A stretch of 64,000 nucleotides of DNA, taken from assembly GCA_017607445.1 (NCBI GenBank), contig JAEVHH010000002.1, forward strand, positions 744,001 to 808,000, in the 5' to 3' direction. This DNA comes from Histoplasma ohiense (taxonomy: Eukaryota; Ascomycota; Eurotiomycetes; Onygenales; Ajellomycetaceae). The notes beneath the pieces are model-generated. The model was not told where the DNA came from and did not search any database. It was given only the letters and a program-made list of their open reading frames with translations. Positions 1-10,228 of the stretch are shown here, piece after piece. Within the stretch, counting starts at the first letter, position 1. Every line of letters starts with the position of its first letter. The position numbers and the translations under genes are program-made.

Positions 1-45
1 CACTATTGACTAAGAATTCTAATTCTAACCCTCTGAAAATTATAG

Positions 46-419
46 GCGTTCCGGACCCCAATGAGACGTATACAGCCACAACATCAACAAAACCCAGCGA
101 TCTCTGCAACCGGTTTTGCAATCTTCTCGATCTTCCATTCCAAGTCACCAACGTGTCGTCTGCGTTGGCTGACCGGGTTACATCCACCGGTGAGCTTGCT
201 GGTCGCTCTCCACTCTCGATTGTGGCCGCTTCCATCTACATGGCGTCCTTCCTGATGGGACAGGGAAAAACCGCCAAAGAGATCTCCAGCGTTGCTCACG
301 TCAGCGACGGGACGATCCGAGGAGCTTACAAGCAACTCTACGCTGAGAGAGAACGGCTGGTCGACCCGGCTTGGATCAAGGATGGCAAGGGTGACTTAAG
401 AAATCTCCCTCCCAGCTAG
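46..419 (+). CDS. SUA7: Transcription initiation factor IIB (TFIIB), last exon only
   Basis: This is the C-terminal exon of TFIIB, the general factor that bridges TBP at the promoter to RNA polymerase II. The visible part is the second cyclin-like repeat, including LAGRSPLSIVAASIYMAS and AKEISSVAHVSDGTIRGAYK, and it ends ...GDLRNLPPS at a TAG stop (417-419). Bases 1-45 are the 3' end of an intron: a CTAAC branch sequence lies at 24-28 and an AG acceptor at 44-45, and the open frame upstream of it is not TFIIB-like. The exon starts in phase 1 (..|GC GTT CCG). The rest of the gene lies left of the window. Recognition is firm; only the symbol is borrowed from yeast. Confidence 0.93.
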
Positions 420-2341
420 ATATATCGATATCCATTGATTTATCTCCTTGATCGCATATTTGTTCCCTCCCAGTCCTAACCTCAATCTATCAATTTACGA
501 ATAACCCGAGTTGGGAGAAAAGCAAGGGAGGAAAGAATGACACCTAACAAAATTGTGAAATAATGCCTTGAAAATGGGGGGGGCGATGAATGAAATAAGT
601 CTGACTCTCCATAGTTCGGGCTCGTTTAGCAAAAGAGTGAGAACCAAAAAGAAACGAAAATAAAAAAAATGAAAACAAAAAAAAGGGGGGGGGGGGGAGG
701 GGAAATAAGAACAAGCTCACCTGTTTTCAGGTGTCATAAGCCGGTTGTCTGCTTTTCCCAACAGTCATTTTTCTGTGGCGCCTCCTAATACGCGATTGCC
801 ATGCTCTGTCTGTTTTCCCGTTTGCTTTGCTTTTCTTCTATCTTTTTGCCCTGCGCCTGCGACACCAACAGATTGAAATCAAACTGAGGTAGTCTTGCTT
901 TTTACACGAATCACAATACCCGAAACGCCAGCAAAATCCACCCTCGGCGGAACGAGAGTCTAAAAACTGGAAAACACCCTCGGTTCTATGAAGGTTGGAT
1001 GCCCAGCGGATGGGGTTTTGGGATGGGATGGGATGGGATGGGATGATACCATCTCCAGTCTGCAATCAGTGGCTTATCATGAGCAAGATCAGTTGTGCTT
1101 CTTATGTTATACCCTCTTTTGCTTCTTCTCATTCGTCATTCTTGGACGTTTTCGTGAACGAAGGCTTGCTTGGATCGCGTCAGACAAGAATGGCTGAGCG
1201 TGTGGAACCGAGACTGAATGGATGGACGACCAGCACCCCTTTGAGTTGATAATATTAGCCGCGAATAACTAGCTGGCGGAGGACTTAATTGTATAATAGA
1301 CATCACTTAACCGGCGGGAAAAGTTAATAGATAAGTAATAATTCAGTCAATGATATCCTGCTTTCATTCTTAACTTGATACTATCTATCACATGCTGGAT
1401 AAATTACTCTAAAATTTGAAAATTCGAGATATTCATGTGTGGGTAGTTAGGTATTCAAGGGTTGCTTGCTTTGTGTCCTAGTATATACACAAGGGCAAAT
1501 ATAATGATAATGACGATTGAAAGAAAAAAAAAAAAAAAAAAAGGGAAGGGGGGGGGGGTAGGCGCTCCTGGCGAAGGTTTATCAATGGAAACAGCCACAT
1601 GTCCAAGATGAGGGAGATTCAAAGATCGTTGGAAAAGGTATATATGAATGTTTAATAAACCAGAGGGAAAAAGCAGAAAAAAAAAAAAAAATAGAACATC
1701 TTAGGAGAGAAAGAAATGGAGAACATACGTTGAATATCAGGATGCTTAAATTTCACACGTGCGAAGCAAAAAACTCAATGCCATGAATGATAAAGCAGTG
1801 ATGTAAGGTAAGTAAAACAAAGAAAATAACGCAAAAATAAAATAAAACAAACGACGGAGGGGTAACAAATGAGGAAAATTGATTTGGATCTCTTAAACAA
1901 AATCAGAAAGATGGAGAGACAAAAAAGAGAAAGAGCAGATAAAGAAGACACAGCAGCAGGTATTGAAAAATCAACAGGAAAAATAGGCTACCAGCAGTTG
2001 AAGCACGATGTGTAGGTATATACATGCAGAGTATGTACAGAAGAAAAAGATGATGCACGGACTTGGTATATATGAATGTAAATCGGTAGTAGATATGCGT
2101 CAGGGGTAAGCCGACGGACTGGTAGGCATGTGATACCCGCTAGAGAGGATATGTATATTTCTGGATGGATTTTAGGTTAAAGGGAGAGGCTGGTTTGTGA
2201 GGGCATAAAAATGGGTACGTCTGGCTTGTTTCTGGCTCGTGGGATATTATTTACCTGTCTTGTGTTGGAGGGAGGTGTGTTGCGGTAGGTGGGTGGGTGA
2301 AGAGCTACACCTGTCTCGACCTCTTTGCTTCTGAATGCGTT
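420..2341. other. Gene-free stretch downstream of TFIIB
   Basis: No coding sequence is supported here. It holds the 3' flanks of TFIIB (+) and of the M28-like gene (-), several homopolymers (a G run near 686-697, an A run near 1525-1541 followed by G, an A run near 1678-1691), and the GGGAT tandem repeat at 1020-1044. Short open frames at 838-1249 lack codon structure or recognisable motifs. Confidence 0.7.
1020..1044 (+). repeat. (GGGAT)5 tandem repeat, G-quadruplex candidate
   Basis: Five GGG triplets separated by exactly two bases (AT) run from 1020 to 1044, preceded by a GGGG at 1012-1015. Four or more G3 runs with 2-nt loops fit the usual intramolecular G-quadruplex pattern on the plus strand. 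The repeat is seen directly; folding is inferred. Confidence 0.85.
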
Positions 2342-5159
2342 TCAATTCAACGCAATACTAGCGTCTGTTATGATCCTGGATATCTTTTCTATCCATTTCT
2401 GCGCCTCGATCCAATCCCCGGAATCGATCGCGTCGCGGATTGCCGGGAAGGATGTTTCGTCGTTACCTGACCATGCCTGTGGCCCAAAAATAACATGTTT
2501 GAATTGTGTTCGATTGGGGATCTAAAGAGAAAGCGAGATGGTTAGCTTTATAGTTGGTTTTCCTTCCCCGACTTTCCATCATCGGCTTGGATTGCTTCAT
2601 ATGAAAGAGGGACATTTTATTATATTAAATCGTAAAATTTTCTTATATAAAAAAACTTACTCCGCCATCATTTTCCAAATCCAACAGGTTGGTTTCAAAA
2701 TAAGTCATGTGGCTATTATAGCTCATCCGCTTAATGGCCATGACATTGCTCTCATAGCCATCCGAAGACGCGACTGTTCTATTCCAACCATAGCCCCACC
2801 GATGGAATCTGGCAGCCCTTTCACGGAATGTCTTTGCAGCATCATGTAACGGCTGCATGTTTACCGCATTTGGATGGGAATTTTGGTCGATGTCACCAGA
2901 TGTTTTGGCGTCCGCTCGAGCTCCTCGTGAAGATACATGTTTGGATTTGGAGTATTCCTCTAGATCAGAGACGTATTTCGTAACGGCATCGGCGTAGTTT
3001 TGTAGGTCAAAGGGGAAGATTGGATTATCAGAAAGTTCGAGAAGGAGTAGAGCCCATATCTGACCCAGGACCTTGTGATATTGAAAGCCCGGGTCGCCAA
3101 CCTGGCTCATCCAGTCAAAATTGTCGTAGCAGCTGTTATAGGGATAGGGGTCGCCAGTGAAGCCGAAATCTATGCTTGACATGCCTGCAATATCTTGGAA
3201 GGCGACGTAGTCACTTCCTGCACCAAGAACTTCGAGTTTGGACCCTCGTTGATCCCAGAGCGACCGCAGAGTTTGATGCGTAACTGGATCTGCGGTCCGC
3301 TTGAGGATCCGAAGGAGAACACGCTCAAAGACTGGGGACGCTGCGGCGCGGAACTTGTTACCTGAAACTGCAACATTGACATTTAGGTAGGCAAAGCCGT
3401 TTCGACGGAGCTCGTCGGCTTCCTTTTCCACATGCTCTGTGGATCCGATCAGGTTATATTCCCCCCCATCCCAACTCGCGAACTCAATAGTTCTTAATGG
3501 TCGCCAGCCGTGGGAACGTAGCAATCCGAACACCCTAGCCACCTCGAGAAGGACTGCAGTTCCGCTTCCCGGATCTGCAGCTCCAAAGCACCATGCATCG
3601 CGATGGCTGCCAACGATGATCTTTTTCTCGTTTTGTTCTATCCCTATTATCTTGCCGATAACATTGAATATGGGTTGGCGCTCCACTTCGTCTTGGATGT
3701 TGGCAAGGTTGACCTTTGGCGATGATGGGTCTCCCGACCACCACTCCCTAATTTCCGGAACCGCGCCCACCCATTCCTTGGGCACTTTTTTACCATGACC
3801 TTGAAGTGATTTTAGCAGGGGTTGGGCATCACGCCACGCGATGGGGATGCTGGGGATTTTAGGGAGTGCAGGGCTGTCATCTAGAGATATTCTTTTCTTT
3901 TCTCCAGGCGATGACGCGAATCCTGGACTCAATACATCACCAACTACCCAAGACATCATACTCACGCCTCCTCGCTGTACCCCATCACTAGGCATGTACC
4001 GGCCGTTAGGCCACTCCGGGCCTAGAAGGAATCCATCCTGAGCAGGGTCTGAATAAATGATGCATCCAGCAGCTCCAACCAGCTCAGCTGCTTTTACCTT
4101 CAGCGCTCTGTCTCCCTGTGTGCCGTAATATCGAACCAGAACAATGGAGCCTTCCAGTTTCACACCCATATCAGCTAATGCCTTGAAATCTTCTTGGGAA
4201 CCATAGTTCGCATATATTAGAGGGCCCGTGACGTTTCCAGATTTCGAATGCCCGTGAAATACGGGATATTGTTTTCTGGGCGGACCTCTGTAGGATTGTT
4301 CTTCATCAAGTTTGGCCTCCCAAGCCAGCTCTGGTGGATCTACAATGGCGACCCTTCTTCCACCGTCCTTGGGGTAATTTAGATATACATCGAATTGTTC
4401 CATCGCAACATCATCCATGTATGCAGACCTGAATTTGTCCTCAACCCATTGGGCCAAAACATAATTCCCTTCCGTTCCAGCAACGTGAGGGAACTTTGTT
4501 ATCATCTCGAGATTCTCCGCGATGTACGACTCGTTGATATGGCTCTGGACATATATCCGCACGGATTCAGGCTCATACATCTGTCCTAGGTTTATCGGGC
4601 GGGTGAAGCTGACCACGTCTGAAACTATAAGAAAGTATACAATCGTAACGACAATAAACAATCCAATCATCCTCAAGATAATGATACAATGTTGATGCTC
4701 TAACCGCGACGCGACCTCCCTCAGAAACTGCAGTTTGGCGAAGCTGAACTTGGGCACATATTTCCATAGGGGTAAATGTATAGCCGACAGCGTCCTTCGG
4801 AAATGTGTAAATCGTTTCGAAAACGATGACGACGAGGAGTTTTCGTCAGGCTCTTCCACATCCATCTGCTCCAGCTCGCGCCGCAGCTCTTCGGTCGAGC
4901 CACGAACAGAACTGCCATTTGACGACGGAAGGAAATCGAGGCTCGACCGCGCAGACTCTACCGTTGGGGGTTGGTAATTGCCCGGATATCTAGGCTCCTG
5001 ACGCTCGCCAGCGCCGCGGCTAAGGAGACCCTGCCTTTCTGCATCGTCACTGACTTCTTCTGAACCGAGGCGAGATTGGGAGGAGGAGGGACGGGAGGAA
5101 GTGGCTTCTTCGTAGGTAGGGATGGGGAGGAATTCGTATTTTGATTTCTCGTCGCTCAT
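2342..5159 (-). CDS. Transferrin-receptor/PSMA-like M28B membrane protein, predicted pseudopeptidase
   Basis: Model: complement(2342..2521, 2661..5159), 892 aa, with a phase-0 intron (donor GTAAGT, acceptor TTTAG). Order: an acidic, Ser-rich cytoplasmic tail (1-157) with a PY-like PIPTYEEA at 12-19; one membrane helix (about 158-180); an M28 fold interrupted by a PA domain (about 300-440); and a C-terminal TFR-dimerisation domain completed by exon 2 (IFGPQAWSGNDE). His519 (GSHRDAW) and Asp529 remain. Against human PSMA the catalytic Glu is Gly566 (SWDGGEYN), the ligand Asp453 is Asn595, and the ligand His553 is Asn675 (YNSCY). This suggests a non-catalytic protein like the transferrin receptor or yeast Tre1/Tre2, which help degrade metal transporters in the endosome/vacuole route. 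The family is certain, the lack of activity likely, and the role inferred. Confidence 0.9.
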
Positions 5160-8100
5160 TTCTGGCTTGTAATAAGTGGTGGAAACTGGGAAGCTCCGAA
5201 CGACGGAAGGCCCCTGAGTTCCCTTACAAGGCGCAGAACTTTTCTTTTGGAGGTTATATTATTTAAGGGGGTCCGGAGGAGTTCGGGATCATGATATGCT
5301 TCCTATCGTTGAAAGAGCAAAGTGCGGCATCGTCTGGGTAAAATCAACTTTCAAAGCCCAAATACTCACTGGAGTCAAGCCCTGGTGTTGTCGTTGCGAG
5401 GTGACAGCGCGCGAGGTCGGTTTGGTCTGGAGTCTCAGAATCCTCCGACGGTTTGAGGCCACTAGCCGCAATGGTGGAGCGTGATGCTTGGCGGCTGATT
5501 ACATGATCGCTCATCGACAAGATGGATCACTTGGAACGAAGAGCTTCTTGAATCTCCATTCATACACTACACTGTGGGCGGTGTCATGGAGATGATAGCC
5601 AACCACTGGGATTGCTATTTCGAATTGTTCCTTATCTGCCTGTTCACACTTGTTGCCTCTTCCAAGTCCCTTTGTGAGAGATCAAAGCCTCCAAGAGCGC
5701 CATTTCTGTAGGCTGAAGGCAGATGGCGCTTGCCCCACTTTCAACGTCAGTTATCGATGTCTTCTTGTTGCAATTTTCCTATACAGATATAAATGCTGCT
5801 GATTGACTTGCGATGCTAGGCTGAGGCTATTTGCATGTAAATATGTATCGTACTTTAGTTGTTTGACTTTCGTTGTGCAGCACCATGAGTTAACAGCATA
5901 GTGTGTCGGCCAGGTCAATGAGGCTATCCGTTGTATCTTGCTGATGAGACTCTTTTTTTTTTCTATCCCTTCCCATTTGACTACTTTCCATTCTATCTTG
6001 GACAGAGTCGTATAGTTTGATGACATGTCTTTTGTTGAAAGACCTTTCGCACAACAGACAAGCTCACGAGGACTGGTTATGATTATACCAATATACGGCA
6101 CAGTCCACATTTCCGAGGTTTATTTACATATTCATGGAGTTTACAAGTCCATTCTTCATATTACTCTTACGATGCCAGTTTTATTATCTGGTTGGACGCA
6201 ACAATATCTCAGCTTTGTTGATAAACTTGACTAATGAAAAGTATCACAACCAGTGGCACGATGATTTTCTCTTTGTCTTTTCCTTCTTTCTTTCCCTCCC
6301 CCCTCTTTTTTTTTTTTTTTTTTTGGCGGATGACTCAATTAAATCCCAAGTCGAAATGATTGATGCCACCTGGTCCCCATACGCCACAGAGCACTCAACA
6401 ATTTGAGGTCCAGTTCTGCGTTGCTCAAGGCTATATATTACACAAGTCATAACCGAATTTGACTATATTCCTAATCGAGTTAGCATTGACAGGAGTGGCA
6501 GAGAAATCATACATAAAATATGTTCCCTTCCGGAGCTCCAGGATGAGCACGGCAGAGGCAGATGTCATTCGATTCGATGAGCCTCTTGGCCAATTCTTCA
6601 AATGGCTTGATTACCTTTGTTTGTCCACACCTATAGATACCTTCCAAGACCCTACTCTCACACGAAGTCAGGCGCAAGCCATATGGCGCAGCAAAATAAA
6701 AATAATGGCCCCGAATGATAAAGCCCACCAATTCGAAAACCGTAAATCCAATCCTCCATAAATCGAACGCAAAACCGCGAGCAAAAAGAGGATTATCCCG
6801 GCAGCAGGCTGCAGCGTAAACTTCCTTGATCCAGTTTCTTCACCCAGGTCATCTCATTTCCTATCCCTTGCAGCATGATGCAAGAAATACTGATGAAGTG
6901 GGGCTTGGTACCTGAAACCGGCGTGAGCAGTGGAAGCTCTGCGCACAGTGTGGGAACTCAGCACGAGGAACGACAGTCGGAATAGTCAATGGTTTGTAGC
7001 TAGCTGTAGAAGAGGTTTGCCCATGGGAAAAGTTGTTGCCTGCTTAGGCTCCAAGATTTTTTTCTGGGAACACGGCCGAAAAGCAAAGAAAACCCACTTA
7101 TCCATCGTCGCACTATCGATTTGCTTTAAGATATTTTATTGAAGCTGCCCCTGGCGCGTGCGTGGAGGGGATTCGGGCAAAATTGGGAATAAAAATCAAA
7201 GCCCGGACTTGTTTCTTTGACTGTCAGATTTTACGTGACAGCTTTAGTTACCGGTAAGGCCCTGATACCAGGAACCAAGACCATGCCACAACACACCATG
7301 ATCTAGGGACGATGCAGAAGGCAAGAAGCAACAAGCCCTCAACATCTACCGGCCAGTGCCGGCGATGGTGGAGCTTTCATCGCAGCAGGAGCAAGGGTTG
7401 AAATACAGAACCCTGTGCTCCGGTGTGCCCCAAAGCCTTCGGATGATCAGATAAGAACAACAGGTGATTTTGAGCATAAAAATGGAGCCCAACAAGCTCA
7501 ATCTTGTTAGCATTTTCCCCTGATTAGGGAATTCTCGGGGACAAGGAGCAACGGGGCTGGAGGGTCGTATGGATGGGACGGTACGGTAAGATGGTTACTG
7601 TTTGATTGATAAGGGGGTATTGTATTGTCACCCTGCTTAGCATCCAAAACTTCCCGAGATGCTATGATCGATGGGTTGAAAGTAAGCAATTATGATCTAT
7701 CCTTCATTGCTAGAATCACAGTACTGCAGCTGGAGCTGTAGCAGTGCCTTGGTAGTCTTATTACCCCATGTGCTGTTGTTCCCCTCTTTGCACAGCGTCA
7801 ATTGGAGGGAGAGGTAACAGAGAAACGCTACGGAGTACTCCGTACTACGGAGTACTGTGTGGATGTCATGGATGCCAGCGAAGTCGAGGGTTGGCGTGGT
7901 GCGGCGTGGCTTGTTATGCACCAGGCTAGTAGCTCTAGCGGAAACCATCCCAAATCCTTTTTGCAGACGGTGATTGATTGACACCTTGGCACCAACTAGT
8001 TATATATCTCACCGCCATCGCCCACCTCCGCTGCCCATTCTTCCTTTGTTGTTACCCTGACTCTCTCCTATCCGTATATCTTCTTATTATTCGCATTGCA

Positions 8101-8500
8101 TTCTCTTGTCCAAAAACTCTAGACACATAGAGTTCTGCAGTGTATTGCCCATAGATAGTAGACAATAGGTGTGTTGAGAACTCTCTTTTTCTGCCCCTAT
8201 TATACGGCCCAGCACAATAAATTGTTCTCCTCGCTTGGCTCTCCAATGCGACTCGACCATCCAAAAGTCTCACCGCGTCCAAGCACCCACACACCCCCTG
8301 ACTCCCAGACCAGAGCTCCGTTTTTTTCATACCCGCTGCTAACATATGAGAGACAGATTGCGCAAATTAGTTACGAGTGCTTGCACAACCCTAAAAATAT
8401 AAGAAAATACCCCCTCCGCGTTTCCCCCGCCCCACCAAGCATCCTTCATCTCTCCTCTAAATTTTATTATTTTTTGTGACTCTACTTTTCACGTGCAAAC
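5160..8500. other. 3.3 kb intergenic region between divergent genes
   Basis: This is the shared upstream region of the M28-like gene (-) and ERG13 (+). I see no credible gene; open frames at 5751-6110, 6134-6406 and 8052-8479 lack recognisable motifs. It contains a T run at 6307-6324, the palindrome at 7829-7844 and pyrimidine-rich sequence just before the ERG13 start, which is typical of fungal promoters. Confidence 0.6.
7829..7856. repeat. 16-bp perfect palindrome plus adjacent partial copy
   Basis: TACGGAGTACTCCGTA at 7829-7844 is its own reverse complement. It is followed at once by CTACGGAGTACT (7845-7856), a partial repeat of the same unit. It lies about 650 bp upstream of the ERG13 start. 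CGG-type inverted half-sites can be zinc-cluster binding sites, and CGGAGTA palindromes are also scattered as repeats in filamentous fungi, so function is open. Confidence 0.75.
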
Positions 8501-8777
8501 ATGCCATCCGGCCCTCAGAATATCGGCATCAAGGCCATTGAGATTTATTTCCCATCTCAGGTACGTTTATACCCAGCCTGGGCAGCCACAAAATGGTGGC
8601 TGACTGAGGGGATAATTGCAGTGCGTCGACCAAGCCGAACTCGAAAAGTTCGATGGAGTCAGTCAGGGTAAATACACCATCGGCCTTGGCCAGACGAAGA
8701 TGAGCTTCTGCGATGATAGGGAAGGTATGAACAAAAGAAAAATCCCCGTCACATAGGCTTGCACACAACTGTTTTGA

Positions 8778-8808
<31 letters not shown>

Positions 8809-10228
8809 GGCTGATTTGGCTGAGAAATTTTGCGAAACAATAGACATCTACTCTATGTCCCTTACCACCCTCTCTTCCCTCCTCCGCAAGTATTCCATTG
8901 ACCCCAAGTCAATTGGTAGACTCGAGGTCGGCACAGAAACCATCCTCGATAAATCCAAGTCCGTCAAATCGGTATTGATGCAGCTGTTCGCGGAATCGGG
9001 AAACACAAACGTCGAGGGCGTGGACACGGTAAACGCGTGCTATGGGGGAACCAATGCGATTTTCAACTCGGTAAATTGGGTGGAATCGTCCGCGTGGGAT
9101 GGCAGAGACGCCATTGTGGTTACTGGCGATATCGCCCTGTATAAGAAGGGGGCTGCTCGCCCAACTGGTGGCGCTGGCTGCATTGCCATGCTTATCGGGC
9201 CCGATGCGCCTATCGTCTTCGAGCCCGGTCTCCGCGGTTCCCACATCACCCACGAATACGATTTCTACAAGCCAGACCTCACCAGCGAATACCCTTACGT
9301 CGACGGCCACTACTCAATCAAATGCTACACACAGGCCGTTGACGCCTGCTACAAGGCCTACAATGCCAAGGAGAAATTCTTGCAAGCCAGGGCACAGCGA
9401 AATGGTAGCGCTAATACAACCGCCGTAAACGGCAGCACCGCCAGCAACGGCGAATCCACCTCCAACACCAAGACCCCCCTGGACCGCTTCGACCACGTGA
9501 TCTTCCACGCACCGACCTGCAAGCTCGTCGCCAAGTCCTACGCCCGCCTGTTGTACAACGACTACCTCGCTGACCCAGCCCACCCGGCCTTCGCGGAGGT
9601 CCCCGCCGAGCTTCGAGATTTGGACTATGAAGCCTCCCTCAGCGACCGGGCCATCGAGAAGGCCTTCATGGCGTTGGCGAAGAAGCGCTTCAACGAGCGC
9701 GTGCAACCCTCCATCGAGGTGGCGACGATGTGCGGGAACATGTACTGCGCAAGTGTCTACGGAGGTTTGGTCAGTTTATTGACGAACGCGTCGTTCGAGA
9801 ACGCGGCGCAGCACCAGAAGCGGATTGGGGTCTTCAGCTATGGCAGCGGGCTTGCGAGCTCCATCTTCAGCGTGAAGGTTGTGGGCGATATTTCAGGTAT
9901 TGTGGAGAAGATTGATCTGAAGAAACGCCTTGCGGCGAGGAGGACTGTTGCGCCGGAGGTCTTCGACGAGGTACGCGATGCAATCCAAATTCTTTCTCCA
10001 TCCATTCTCCCTTTCCCCTCAGTGTTGCTTAATAACTACTACTGCAAGCTTTTAAAATAACCCTCTAACCAAATCACATTTTGCTTTTAGATGTGCGTCC
10101 TACGCGAAAATGCTCATCTCAAGAAAAACTTCACGCCCGCCGGAAACATCGACACCATCACACCCGGAACCTACTACCTGGTCAAGGTGGATGATATGTT
10201 CCGACGAGAGTACCAGATCAAGGCATAG
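8501..10228 (+). CDS. ERG13: Hydroxymethylglutaryl-CoA synthase
   Basis: Model: 8501..8560, 8622..8724, 8844..9970, 10091..10228, 475 aa. It condenses acetyl-CoA and acetoacetyl-CoA to HMG-CoA, the committed precursor of mevalonate and ergosterol, in the cytosol. The N terminus reads MPSGPQNIGIKAIEIYFPSQ. Catalytic residues of the family are present: Glu86 in EVGTETILDKSKS, Cys120 in NACYGGTNA and His276 in HVIFHAPTCK. The final exon encodes the usual C-terminal FTPAG..IDTITPGTYYL region. Residues about 241-265 are a low-complexity Ser/Thr/Asn insert in a variable loop. Intron 2 contains a run of about 29 T, which creates a false upstream start. Start chosen because its exon matches the family N terminus and splices in phase 0. 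Confidence 0.95.

Noticed and set aside
6..45. Apparent TFIIB N-terminal extension starting at 6
   Set aside because: It begins at TTG, has a CTAAC branch site and ends in TATAG; it is intron, not coding.
8759..8843. In-frame Met and Phe run in front of HMG-CoA synthase exon 3
   Set aside because: The Phe run is the intronic poly(T) tract; exons 1-2 supply the true N terminus.
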